The notes under the pieces are model-generated. The model had not been told where the DNA came from, did no database searches, and saw only the letters and a list, made by a program, of their open reading frames with translations. Of a DNA stretch of 64,000 nt, positions 54,811 to 63,514 are shown piece by piece. Location: contig NZ_BEXF01000004.1 of NCBI RefSeq assembly GCF_002897295.1, forward strand, positions 186,001 to 250,000, read 5' to 3'. Both the position numbers and the translations under genes were made by a program. This DNA comes from Brevibacillus reuszeri (GTDB taxonomy: Bacteria; Bacillota; Bacilli; Brevibacillales; Brevibacillaceae). Numbering within the stretch: the first letter of the stretch is position 1; each line of letters begins with the position of its first letter.

Positions 54811-56409
54811 ATGAAAAAGACGCGCTTTTTCCAAACGCTGATTGCCCTGACTGTAGCAGTTTCTGCCGCATTGGCAGGCTGCTCATCAGCGCCACAAGCA
54901 GGAACGAATGCAAACACAAATGCATCAGGCCAAACCGGTACAGCTGCACCAGCCGACGCCAGCAAAGCAGGGGGAACTCTCGTTATTGCCCGATTGTCTG
55001 ATGCGAACAATCTAGACCCGCATTTCCTGACCCAAATCAACTCTGCTGCAATCATTCATCACAAAGTATACGAGGGTCTCGTTCGTATGGACAAAGAAAG
55101 CAAATACGTGGGTGCGCTTGCAACCGAATGGAAACAAGTGGATGACGTGACATGGGAGTTCAAGCTACGCTCCGGAGTTACTTTCCACGATGGAGCTCCA
55201 TTTAATGCAGAAGCTGTAAAAGCGACGATTGCCCGCGTCCAGGACCCAGCAGTTGGCTCCAACCGTGCCAACCTGTTTGAAGCAATCAAGGAAGTAAAAG
55301 TAGTGGATGACCAAACCGTTCAATTTATTCTTCACTATCCATACACACCGCTCTTGTCCGTTCTCGCGAGTGCAGAGGGTGGCATCCTGTCACCAAAAGC
55401 AATCGAGCAATACGGCAAGGAGCTGACCAAGCATCCAACCGGAACCGGGCCTTACAAATTTGAATCCTGGACACCTGGTCAAGAGGTTGTATTGGTGAAG
55501 AACGACAACTACTGGGGTGACAAGCCTAAGCTGGACAAAGTCGTCTTCAAAACCGTTCCAGAGGATACAACACGTCTCGCAATGGTAGAAACAGGAGAAG
55601 CTCAGGTAGCCGAGCAGCTGCCTGTCACTGAGGTAGACCGCGTACAAAACTCTACTTCCATGACACTTGGCCGCTATGCTTCCTTCTCCAGCGATCATAT
55701 CGGGATCAATACGAAGAAAAAACCGTTTGACGATGTGCGCGTACGCCAAGCGATTGCCCATGCGATCGACAAGCCATCGATCATCCAAGGTGTTTACAAC
55801 GATGTAGGGGCTGCAGCACATTCATCTGTTTCTCCTACAATGGTTGGGTACAGCCCGAACGTAAAAGATGCGAAATACGATCTGGAGCTGTCCAAAAAGC
55901 TGTTGGCTGAAGCAGGCTACGCAAATGGATTCAAAGCAACTATTTATCTCAATGACAATAAAGCACGTATCAACGTAGCAGAAGTTCTGCAACAGCAATT
56001 GAAACAAATCAACATTGATCTGGAAGTAAAGGTTTTGGAATTTGGTGCTTACATCGATGCAGCGACCAAAGGCGAAACTGACCTGTTCATCAGCGGGTGG
56101 GGTAATGCGACAGGGGATGCTGACTACAACCAGTACAACCTGTTCCACACCAAATCCCAAGGTGCAGCTGGCAACCACTCCTTCTATAGCAATCCTGAGG
56201 TGGACAAGCTAATCGAAGAAGGACGCAAGGAAAAAGACGAAGAAAAACGCAAGCAAATCTATGAAAAAGCACAGCAAATCGAAATGGACGAGGCAGCATT
56301 GGTACCATATCGCTACTCGGAAAACCTGGCTGCGATTGAAAAAGGCGTAGAGGGTGTATGGATCAGCCCAGCTGGTCACATCGAAATCGATGACATAACG
56401 CTCCCATAA
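54811..56409 (+). CDS. ABC substrate-binding lipoprotein, family 5, paralogue 2
   Basis: 532 residues, lipobox ALAGC with Cys at 24. Closest by eye to paralogue 1, with LVIARLSDANNLDPHF, HPTGTGPYKFESWTPGQEV and FISGWGNATGDADYNQYNLF. The ATG at 54811 has GAGGGGG about 9 bases before; an upstream in-frame ATG at 54775 is ignored. First gene of an operon with paralogue 3 and amidohydrolase 5; a hairpin follows it, possibly raising its own mRNA level. Confidence 0.9.
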   Translation: MKKTRFFQTLIALTVAVSAALAGCSSAPQAGTNANTNASGQTGTAAPADASKAGGTLVIARLSDANNLDPHFLTQINSAAIIHHKVYEGLVRMDKESKYVGALATEWKQVDDVTWEFKLRSGVTFHDGAPFNAEAVKATIARVQDPAVGSNRANLFEAIKEVKVVDDQTVQFILHYPYTPLLSVLASAEGGILSPKAIEQYGKELTKHPTGTGPYKFESWTPGQEVVLVKNDNYWGDKPKLDKVVFKTVPEDTTRLAMVETGEAQVAEQLPVTEVDRVQNSTSMTLGRYASFSSDHIGINTKKKPFDDVRVRQAIAHAIDKPSIIQGVYNDVGAAAHSSVSPTMVGYSPNVKDAKYDLELSKKLLAEAGYANGFKATIYLNDNKARINVAEVLQQQLKQINIDLEVKVLEFGAYIDAATKGETDLFISGWGNATGDADYNQYNLFHTKSQGAAGNHSFYSNPEVDKLIEEGRKEKDEEKRKQIYEKAQQIEMDEAALVPYRYSENLAAIEKGVEGVWISPAGHIEIDDITLP

Positions 56410-56421
56410 GACTGCACGATT

Positions 56422-56467
56422 AGCAGCATAGCGAAATTCCTTTTTGGAAGCGAGCTATGCTGTTGCT
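56422..56467 (+). other. intercistronic hairpin between binding proteins 2 and 3
   Basis: AGCAGCATAGC pairs with GCTATGCTGTTGCT around a 21-nt loop, followed by CTTTAAAAAAG, not a clean T run. It may be a partial terminator or 3'-end stabiliser giving more of the upstream binding protein. Confidence 0.5.
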
Positions 56468-56514
56468 CTTTAAAAAAGATTCGATATAGAAAAAAGTAAC
56501 CTGGGGGCTAGAAC

Positions 56515-58086
56515 ATGAACAAGAGCAAATGGATGAATACGTTGCTTGTCAGTGTACTTAGCGTAGGAATTGTGCTTGCTGGATGTTCTTCGGGCAGCGA
56601 ACAAGGTACGAGCACCACTGTAGCTGGAGCAGACCCTGCACCAACAAACCAAACCTTGATTATCGCGCGTCAATCCGATGCCAACAATCTGGACCCGCAT
56701 TTTATTTCCGCCATCAATGCGGCAAGTGTTGTACAACACAAGGTATACGAGGGTTTGATCGCACGCGACGAAAACATGGTATTCAAGCCGTTGCTCGCGA
56801 CAGAGTGGAAGCAGCTGGATGACGTTACGTGGGAATTCAAGCTGCGTGAGGGGGTAACCTTCCACGATGGCACACCGTTTAATGCAGAAGCAGTAAAAGC
56901 GACAATTGGGCGTGTGCTGGACGAAAAAGTAGGTTCTCCACGAGCAGGTCAATTTAAGATGATTACAGAAGTAAAAGTCATCGATGATTATACGGTACAA
57001 TTCAAGCTGGCTTACCCGTACTCTCCTCTGCTTTCGATTCTCGCCAACCATGAAGGCAGTATCATCAGTCCGAAAGCAATCGAGCAATATGGAAAAGATT
57101 TGTCCAAGCATCCAGTAGGAACCGGGCCATTGGTGTTTGAATCGTGGACACCGGGACAGGAAATCGTGCTGGTGAAAAATGATAAATATTGGGGCGAACC
57201 GATCAAATTCGCCAAAGCCGTCTTCAAAGTTGTTCCAGAAGATACGACAAGAATCGCCATGGTAGAAACCGGAGAGGCACATATTGCTGAGCCTTTGCCG
57301 GTTACGGAGATTGAAAGAGTAAAAAATTCTCCGCAGCTCGATTTGTATCGTACGGCAGGCTTGGGTACTGATTTTATTGGCTTCAATAATAAAAAGAAGC
57401 CTTATGATGATGTACGCGTGCGTCAGGCCATCAATTATGCCATCGAGACAGATGCGATTATTCAAGGCGTGTACAACAATATCGGAACCAGAGCGAATTC
57501 TGCGATGAGCCCAAAGGTTCTCGGTTACAGTGAAAGCTTGAAAAGCTACAGCTTTGACCCGAACAAAGCAAAAGCTCTACTAAAAGAAGCAGGATATCCG
57601 AATGGCTTTAAAACTACGATTTGGACGGGTGACCGAAAAGAACGGATCAATGCTGCTGAAGTCATTCAATCACAGTTAAAAGGAATCGGTATTGACGTAG
57701 AGATCAAAGTATTGGAATATGGCGCTTATCTGGATGCCGAAGACAACGGTGAAACCGACATGTTCATTAGCGGCTGGGGCAATGCGACGGGTGATGCTGA
57801 CTACAACCAGTACAATCTGTTCCACTCCGCTTCGCTCGGCAAGGGTGGAAATACAACCTTTTACGTAAACCCAGAAGTTGATAAACTGATCGAGCAAGGA
57901 CGCCGCGAGCAGGACACGGAAAAACGGAAACAAATTTATGCACAAGCATTGCAGATTGAGGCAGACGAAGCGCCAATGGTCCCGATTCGGAATTTGGAGC
58001 ACGTGGCTGCTGTCGGGAAAAATATTAAAGGTTTCTGGATCAGTCCATCCGGCTACATGATGATCAATAACATCACGATTCAGTAA
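56515..58086 (+). CDS. ABC substrate-binding lipoprotein, family 5, paralogue 3
   Basis: 523 residues, lipobox VLAGC with Cys at 24. Family blocks as in its paralogues: LIIARQSDANNLDPHF, HPVGTGPLVFESWTPGQEI, FISGWGNATGDADYNQYNLF. The ligand-contacting middle differs (SPQLDLYRTAGLGTDFIGFN against SMTLGRYASFSSDHIGIN in paralogue 2), suggesting another ligand. 23 bp upstream of amidohydrolase 5, with which it may form a dedicated uptake-hydrolysis pair. Confidence 0.9.
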   Translation: MNKSKWMNTLLVSVLSVGIVLAGCSSGSEQGTSTTVAGADPAPTNQTLIIARQSDANNLDPHFISAINAASVVQHKVYEGLIARDENMVFKPLLATEWKQLDDVTWEFKLREGVTFHDGTPFNAEAVKATIGRVLDEKVGSPRAGQFKMITEVKVIDDYTVQFKLAYPYSPLLSILANHEGSIISPKAIEQYGKDLSKHPVGTGPLVFESWTPGQEIVLVKNDKYWGEPIKFAKAVFKVVPEDTTRIAMVETGEAHIAEPLPVTEIERVKNSPQLDLYRTAGLGTDFIGFNNKKKPYDDVRVRQAINYAIETDAIIQGVYNNIGTRANSAMSPKVLGYSESLKSYSFDPNKAKALLKEAGYPNGFKTTIWTGDRKERINAAEVIQSQLKGIGIDVEIKVLEYGAYLDAEDNGETDMFISGWGNATGDADYNQYNLFHSASLGKGGNTTFYVNPEVDKLIEQGRREQDTEKRKQIYAQALQIEADEAPMVPIRNLEHVAAVGKNIKGFWISPSGYMMINNITIQ

Positions 58087-58109
58087 TCGGTACAGGAAGG
58101 AAGAGGTCG

Positions 58110-59345
58110 ATGAAAGAAAGCTTCTGGATCGCCAATGCCAGTCTGGAGTGCAGCTTTTCAGTGGAAAATGGCAGGGTGAATGGAACAAATACAGAACGGT
58201 TTCATGTGTTTGTGAAAGATGGACACTTTGAGCGGATCATTCCAGCCACACAACCACTGCCAGTAGGAGAAGTGGTTTGGGATGCTGACGGACTACTCAT
58301 GCTTCCTTCTTTTAAAGAGATGCATATTCATCTGGATAAAACGTTTTATGGAGGGCCGTGGCAAGCTGTTATTCCGGCACCGAACCGCTTTTTCCGGATT
58401 GAACAGGAGCAGGAGCTGTTGCCTCGCCAATTGCCAGTGGCGAAGGAGAGAGCAGAGAAGCTTTTGCAGCTGATTCAATCTCACGGGGCTACACATGTGC
58501 GAACGCATTGCAATATTGACCCGGTCATTGGGCTAAAAAACATGGAAGCGACCCTGCAAGCGCTGGAGACATTTAGCGGGAAACTTTCCTGGGAAATGGT
58601 CGCCTTCCCACAGCATGGATTGCTGCGCAGCGATTCCGTCTCTTTGGTACGGGAAGCGATGAAGCACGGTGCGGGACTCGTTGGCGGTGTCGATCCGGCT
58701 ACGTTTGACGACGATATTGAAAAATCGCTATATACGATGATGGATATTGCGGTAGAAGCAAATGCGGATGTCGATCTGCATTTGCATGAGCCAGGGCACT
58801 TGGGGCTGTTTATTATGAAGCGACTTGCTGCCATGACAGAGGATGCAGGGTGGCAAGGACGTGTAACGATCAGCCACGCTTACGGACTCGGGGAATTGCC
58901 TACACCGCTTGTCGAAGAGATGGCGGAGCGTCTCGCCAGCTTGCAAATTGCAGTGATGTCCGCTATACCGATTGATATGCCGACGATCCCGGTTCCGCTC
59001 TTGCATGCGAAGGGTGTGCACGTAGGCTTGGGCAATGACAACATAACAGATCATTGGGACCCGTTTGGGACAGGGGATATGCTGCAAAAAGCAAATCGTC
59101 TTGCAGAGCGTTTTCGCTGGATTGACGAAGTTTCTCTCTCACAGGCGCTTGGATTTGTGACGGGTGGCCTGACTCCGCTGGACAAACAGGGCAACCAAAT
59201 CTGGCCAAAAGCAGGCGATGCGGCCGATGTTGTTTTTGTACGGGCAAAATGCTCTGCTGAAGCCGTTGCTCGTCAGAACCCGAAGGAAGCAGTCATGTAT
59301 GCAGGCAAAATGGTATGGCAAAAAGATCGTGTAGAAGGAAAATAG
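58110..59345 (+). CDS. cytosine deaminase-like amidohydrolase, paralogue 5
   Basis: 411 residues: H72 and H74 in KEMHIHLDKTFYGG, DLHLHEPGHLG (Glu, where the other four copies have Asp), ISHAYGLG and GNDNITDHW. Glu at this position matches the catalytic acid of cytosine deaminase. It is the only copy in a direct operon with a binding protein, so its substrate is probably what paralogue 3 carries. Terminator at 59352. Confidence 0.88.
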   Translation: MKESFWIANASLECSFSVENGRVNGTNTERFHVFVKDGHFERIIPATQPLPVGEVVWDADGLLMLPSFKEMHIHLDKTFYGGPWQAVIPAPNRFFRIEQEQELLPRQLPVAKERAEKLLQLIQSHGATHVRTHCNIDPVIGLKNMEATLQALETFSGKLSWEMVAFPQHGLLRSDSVSLVREAMKHGAGLVGGVDPATFDDDIEKSLYTMMDIAVEANADVDLHLHEPGHLGLFIMKRLAAMTEDAGWQGRVTISHAYGLGELPTPLVEEMAERLASLQIAVMSAIPIDMPTIPVPLLHAKGVHVGLGNDNITDHWDPFGTGDMLQKANRLAERFRWIDEVSLSQALGFVTGGLTPLDKQGNQIWPKAGDAADVVFVRAKCSAEAVARQNPKEAVMYAGKMVWQKDRVEGK

Positions 59346-59351
59346 ACGATG

Positions 59352-59400
59352 TGAAATCCGGTGTCTCTTGTTTCAACAAGGGCAGCGGATTTCTTCTTTT
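59352..59400 (+). terminator. terminator after amidohydrolase 5
   Basis: AAATCCG and CGGATTT outer stem with an inner CTTGTTTCAACAAG hairpin, then a T/C-rich tail. Confidence 0.65.
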
Positions 59401-59459
59401 TCGCTCAATAAACATGTTGTTCGTCAATATTCATATAGGTAATCAAATGTTGAATAAAA

Positions 59460-59522
59460 GTAAAAATAATATAAATAGATGTAAAGATGCTGAAAAGCTC
59501 GCAGATGAATATCCCGTATAAT
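59460..59522 (+). promoter_or_regulatory. tandem 21-bp repeat promoter, copy 7
   Basis: GTAAAAATAATATAAA at 59460 and GTAAAGATGCTGAAAA at 59481, -10 TATAAT at 59517-59522 (36 bp). Drives binding protein 4 and perhaps the NCS2 permease. Confidence 0.82.
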
Positions 59523-59588
59523 GCAAATAAGACGTAGATTCAGAATTTTCGACAGGATTAGACGAAAATCAACAGGGGGTATCATCAT

Positions 59589-61160
59589 ATGAAGAAAACA
59601 CGCTTGTTCGGCTCTTTGCTTGCTTTGACGCTGACGATCGGCACAGCACTAGCGGGATGCAGTGCGGGGGCAGAGCAGTCTACTACAGGCAACACACCAG
59701 CCGCAGAAGCTTCAAAAGAAGGCGGTACGCTGATCGTAGCGCGCAAAGCGGATGCCAATAACTTGGACCCGCATTTTATTTCCAACATTCCATCGGCTAA
59801 CTACATCTACGGAAAAGTATATGAAAGCCTCGTATCCCGGGATAAAAACGCTGACTACAAGGCAACACTCGCAACAGAGTGGAAGCAAGTAGATGACCTG
59901 ACATGGGAATTCAAGCTGCGTGAAGGCGTTACCTTTCACGATGGCGCTCCGTTTAATGCGGAAGCAGTGAAAAAGACATTTGAACGCGTATTGGACCCAA
60001 AAGTGGCTTCTCCTCGAGCATCCAACTTCTCGATGATCAAGGAAGTCAAAGTTGTAGACGACAAAACCGTACAATTCATTTTGGAATATCCATTTGCACC
60101 ACTTTTGTCAATCCTCGCCAGCTCTGAGGGCAGCATCCTCAGCCCGAAAGCAATAGCGGAGCATTCTGACACGCTGTCCAAGCAGCCAGTGGGAACCGGA
60201 CCTTTCAAATTTGAATCGTGGACACCAGGTCAAGATATGACATTGGCGAAAAATGATAGCTACTGGGGCGAAAAACCAAAAGTAGACAAAGTTGTTTACA
60301 AAGTAGTTCCAGAGGATACGACTCGTATCGCGATGGTAGAAGCAGGCGAGGCTCACATCGGTGACCAGCTTCCTGTAACAGAGGTAGAGCGTGCACAGGC
60401 TACTCCTAGCATGAACATGGTTCGCGCAGAAGGTCTCGGTGTAGAATATATCGGCTTCAACGTACAGAAAAAGCCTTTCGATGATGTACGTGTGCGTCAA
60501 GCAGTGGCACATGCCATCGAAAAAGAAGCAATTGTCAAAGGTGTATACAACAACGTAGGAACAGAGGCTGTATCGTCCCTGTCACCAAAAGTAATTGGCT
60601 ACAATGCCAACCTCAAGGATTACTCCTATGATGTAAATGAAGCGAAGGCACTCCTCGCTGCTGCAGGTTATGCAAACGGATTTAAGACGTCCATCGTAAC
60701 AGACGATCGTAAAGAGCGAATGAACGTAGCAGAAGTGATTCAGTCCCAGCTGAAGGGTATCGGCATCGATCTAGAAATCAAAGTAATGGAATACGGTGCG
60801 TATCTGGATTTCACTGATAAAGGCGAGCATGCGATGTTCATCGGTGGCTGGGGTAACGCAACTGGCGATGGCGACTACAACCAATACAACGTTTTCCACA
60901 GCTCCTCCAAAGGAAGCGCGGGTAACCTTGCTTTCTACAACAACCCAGAAGTGGATAAATTGATCGAAGAAGGTCGTCGTGAAAAAGACTCAGCTAAACG
61001 TAACGAAATCTACGCGAAGCTGCAAGAAATCGAATTGAAAGAAGCTCCAGTCATTCCAATTCGTACGATCGACCACGTATCTGTCACATCCAAGGATGTA
61101 AATGGTTTCTGGCTCAGCCCTGTCGGCTATTTGATGCTGGATGAAGTAACGATTAAATAA
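59589..61160 (+). CDS. ABC substrate-binding lipoprotein, family 5, paralogue 4
   Basis: 523 residues, lipobox ALAGC with Cys at 24. LIVARKADANNLDPHF, QPVGTGPFKFESWTPGQDM and FIGGWGNATGDGDYNQYNVF. In the shared GWGNATGD region it begins GGW rather than SGW, and it has MNMVRAEGLGVEYIGFN in the ligand region. It is followed 126 bp later by a nucleobase-type permease, the best hint in the window to the kind of compound handled. Confidence 0.9.
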   Translation: MKKTRLFGSLLALTLTIGTALAGCSAGAEQSTTGNTPAAEASKEGGTLIVARKADANNLDPHFISNIPSANYIYGKVYESLVSRDKNADYKATLATEWKQVDDLTWEFKLREGVTFHDGAPFNAEAVKKTFERVLDPKVASPRASNFSMIKEVKVVDDKTVQFILEYPFAPLLSILASSEGSILSPKAIAEHSDTLSKQPVGTGPFKFESWTPGQDMTLAKNDSYWGEKPKVDKVVYKVVPEDTTRIAMVEAGEAHIGDQLPVTEVERAQATPSMNMVRAEGLGVEYIGFNVQKKPFDDVRVRQAVAHAIEKEAIVKGVYNNVGTEAVSSLSPKVIGYNANLKDYSYDVNEAKALLAAAGYANGFKTSIVTDDRKERMNVAEVIQSQLKGIGIDLEIKVMEYGAYLDFTDKGEHAMFIGGWGNATGDGDYNQYNVFHSSSKGSAGNLAFYNNPEVDKLIEEGRREKDSAKRNEIYAKLQEIELKEAPVIPIRTIDHVSVTSKDVNGFWLSPVGYLMLDEVTIK

Positions 61161-61172
61161 TGACCACACCGT

Positions 61173-61197
61173 GGGGATGGCGTTCGGCGCTATCCCC
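61173..61197 (+). other. hairpin after binding protein 4
   Basis: GGGGATGGCG-TTCGG-CGCTATCCCC stem with one wobble, no T run; probably attenuates rather than ends transcription into the NCS2 gene. Confidence 0.5.
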
Positions 61198-61286
61198 TCG
61201 ATTTGTTTGAGCAAAATAGACAAACACAAGGGCTCGGGCAGTGTCAAAGGTTTGGCAATGCCGCGTTTTCTTAGGAGGAGGGACGC

Positions 61287-62594
61287 ATGCGGAAAAACGC
61301 ACAGATTTCGGGATGGAATGAGACACTCGGAGCGTTGCAATGGTTTGTTTACTTGCTCGTCTATTCGATCCCGATCCCGATTGTCATTGGAGGCTTATAC
61401 CATTTACCCATGGATGAGATTGCGAGCTTGATGCAACGAACCTTCCTGATCGCTGGTGCTTCCACTGTTCTGCAAGGTCTGGTGGGGCATCGCTTACCGA
61501 TAGCAGATGGTCCGGCGGGCATCTGGCTGAGTGTTTTTGTCATTTTGGGGGATATGGCACTGCGCCAAGGGGATGATTTGTCGTCTACACTGCGCGTATT
61601 GGAGGGCGGAATGCTGGTCGCGGGGCTTATGCTGTTTGCAGTAAGCGGTATCGCCCATCGCTTTGCAAGCTGGTTTACGCCACTGGTGACAGGCTCGTTT
61701 CTCCTTCTGCTCTCCTTTCAGCTCGGTGGTGTTTTTATTAAAGGAATGCTCGGAGCAGGGGGAGGACCGCTAACAGGTGATCGGGCATTGGCCGGACTGG
61801 TAGCTGTTGGCGTCTTTGTTCTCGTTTTCTGCCTTTCAACCTGGGGCAAAAACTGGTGGAGGAGCTATGCGATACTCATCGGTATTATAGCCGGATGGCT
61901 GGTATTTTCCTGTATGGGCATGGGCGGCGCTGCTATCTCGGATGCTAGCTGGTTTCGTCTCCCACAAATGTTTGCCTGGGGTCCTCCCCAATTTGATTTA
62001 GGAATGGCTGTCGCGGTGCTACCGCTAGTATTGATGCTGCTCTCGAGTACACTTGCCGCAACAGAGTCGATGGAGCAGGCGATCGGCGAGAGCCAAAAGG
62101 AAGATCCCAAGCGCTTTTCTCGCGGTGCGTTAGCAGGCGGGTTTACTCATTTGTTGTCTTCCGTTTTTTCATCAGTAGGCATTGTCCCTTTAGGGGGTAG
62201 TGCAGGCTTCGTCAGTGTGACTGGGCAAAGCAGATTGCGTCCCTTTCTGATTGGCGGTCTGATTATGGTTTGCCTGTCGTTCATTCCAGTGGCTATCGGC
62301 TTGTTGACCACCTTGCCTGCACCTGTGGCATACGCGGTTGAGCTGGCGGCTTTTGTACCCATGGTCGGGCTGGGTGTACGAGCCATTTTGCGGGAAGCAT
62401 TGACAGAAAGAAGGCTGACCATTTTAGGAGTGACGCTGTTATTAGGGCTGTCGATCATGTTTCTGCCACCAGATATGTTTCAGGGCTTGCCAACAGTTGT
62501 ACAGTACATCGCGGGGAACGGTCTGTTGGTCGGTGTCTTGATTGCGATGGTACTGGAAAAGCTTTGGAAGGAGCAAAAGCATTTTGTTGCCTAG
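61287..62594 (+). CDS. NCS2 family nucleobase (xanthine/uracil-type) permease
   Basis: 435 residues, about 12-14 membrane segments. QWFVYLLVYSIPIPIVIGG, GHRLPIADGPAGIW, TLAATESMEQAIGESQ (the NCS2 helix-8 motif with the substrate-contacting Glu) and GSAGFVSVTGQSRLRPF (helix-10 region) identify the family. AGGAGGAGGG precedes the ATG. There is no terminator with T run between it and binding protein 4, so it could be read from promoter copy 7. The substrate is likely a purine, pyrimidine or analogue. Confidence 0.88.
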   Translation: MRKNAQISGWNETLGALQWFVYLLVYSIPIPIVIGGLYHLPMDEIASLMQRTFLIAGASTVLQGLVGHRLPIADGPAGIWLSVFVILGDMALRQGDDLSSTLRVLEGGMLVAGLMLFAVSGIAHRFASWFTPLVTGSFLLLLSFQLGGVFIKGMLGAGGGPLTGDRALAGLVAVGVFVLVFCLSTWGKNWWRSYAILIGIIAGWLVFSCMGMGGAAISDASWFRLPQMFAWGPPQFDLGMAVAVLPLVLMLLSSTLAATESMEQAIGESQKEDPKRFSRGALAGGFTHLLSSVFSSVGIVPLGGSAGFVSVTGQSRLRPFLIGGLIMVCLSFIPVAIGLLTTLPAPVAYAVELAAFVPMVGLGVRAILREALTERRLTILGVTLLLGLSIMFLPPDMFQGLPTVVQYIAGNGLLVGVLIAMVLEKLWKEQKHFVA

Positions 62595-62692
62595 CGAAGG
62601 AACTTCTTTTTGTTGGGAGGAGAATTCCACCTGAATCAGGAATGTAAAGATGTAAGCGAGCAAGAGATGCTGGTATAAGGTGGAATGAGTTC

Positions 62693-63322
62693 ATGCAGGA
62701 AGAACAGCTGGATATCTTCGATGAAGCTGGGCAGCACATCGGAGTCAAGGCGCGCAGCGAGGTGCATCGCCTGGGTCTGTGGCATCAAACCTTTCATTGC
62801 TGGATTTATCGGGTTGTCGAAGGGCGGGTAGAAGTTCTGTTCCAGAAAAGGCATCCGCAAAAGGACACTTGTCCGAATTTACTCGATATCACTTCAGCGG
62901 GACATTTGCTCGCATCCGAACAGCCGAGTGAGGGAGTTCGCGAGCTTTACGAGGAGCTAGGATTGTCGGTGCGATTTGAGCAGCTCAGCAAGATCGGGAT
63001 GATTCGTGATGTGATGAGCTCGCCGGGAATTATCGATAAAGAAATGTGTCATACGTTTGTGTTTGTGTGCGAGCAGCCTTTAGATGATTATGTATTACAA
63101 AAGGAAGAAGTCACTGGTTTACTGTGGGTGCGACTTGCACCGTTGGAGAAGCTTTTTGCCGGAGAGCTGACAGAGGTTACGGCAGCTGGCTTTTTGGTGG
63201 ATGAGAAGGGAAAAGCTACTGACACGAAGTGCAAAGTGGCGCAGGCTGATTTCGTTCCGCATGAGGCACATTACTATGAGCAAGTGTTTATGGCCATAAA
63301 AAGATTAGCTGGACTCGATTGA
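62693..63322 (+). CDS. NUDIX hydrolase (isopentenyl isomerase-like subgroup)
   Basis: 209 residues. The NUDIX box GHLLASEQPSEGVRELYEEL lies near 66-85; the spacing before Arg-Glu is one residue shorter than the textbook pattern, as in the IDI-like YfcD type. DEAGQHIGVKARSEVHRLGL and WHQTFHCWI at the N-terminus also fit that group. It probably hydrolyses a nucleoside-diphosphate-linked compound. GGTGGAA lies before the ATG. No clear operon link with the permease. Confidence 0.88.
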   Translation: MQEEQLDIFDEAGQHIGVKARSEVHRLGLWHQTFHCWIYRVVEGRVEVLFQKRHPQKDTCPNLLDITSAGHLLASEQPSEGVRELYEELGLSVRFEQLSKIGMIRDVMSSPGIIDKEMCHTFVFVCEQPLDDYVLQKEEVTGLLWVRLAPLEKLFAGELTEVTAAGFLVDEKGKATDTKCKVAQADFVPHEAHYYEQVFMAIKRLAGLD

Positions 63323-63332
63323 ACAAAAAGAG

Positions 63333-63376
63333 CAGAAGGCCTCGCTTGGCATCGGACAAGCAGAGGCTTTTTGTAT
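63333..63376 (+). terminator. terminator after NUDIX gene
   Basis: GGCCTCGCTTG and CAAGCAGAGGC stem with a one-base bulge, T5 tail. Confidence 0.75.
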
Positions 63377-63514
63377 CTGAGTGCGATTACCGCTTTGCCG
63401 TTCATCGCGGTGCTTTCTAAACAGACAAAAGCACCAAGCAAAAGAAATTGTGTGGTATACTATGACAATGCTTTTTTTGATCGTGATCTTGGAAGAGCTA
63501 GAGAGGAGAGCAAG

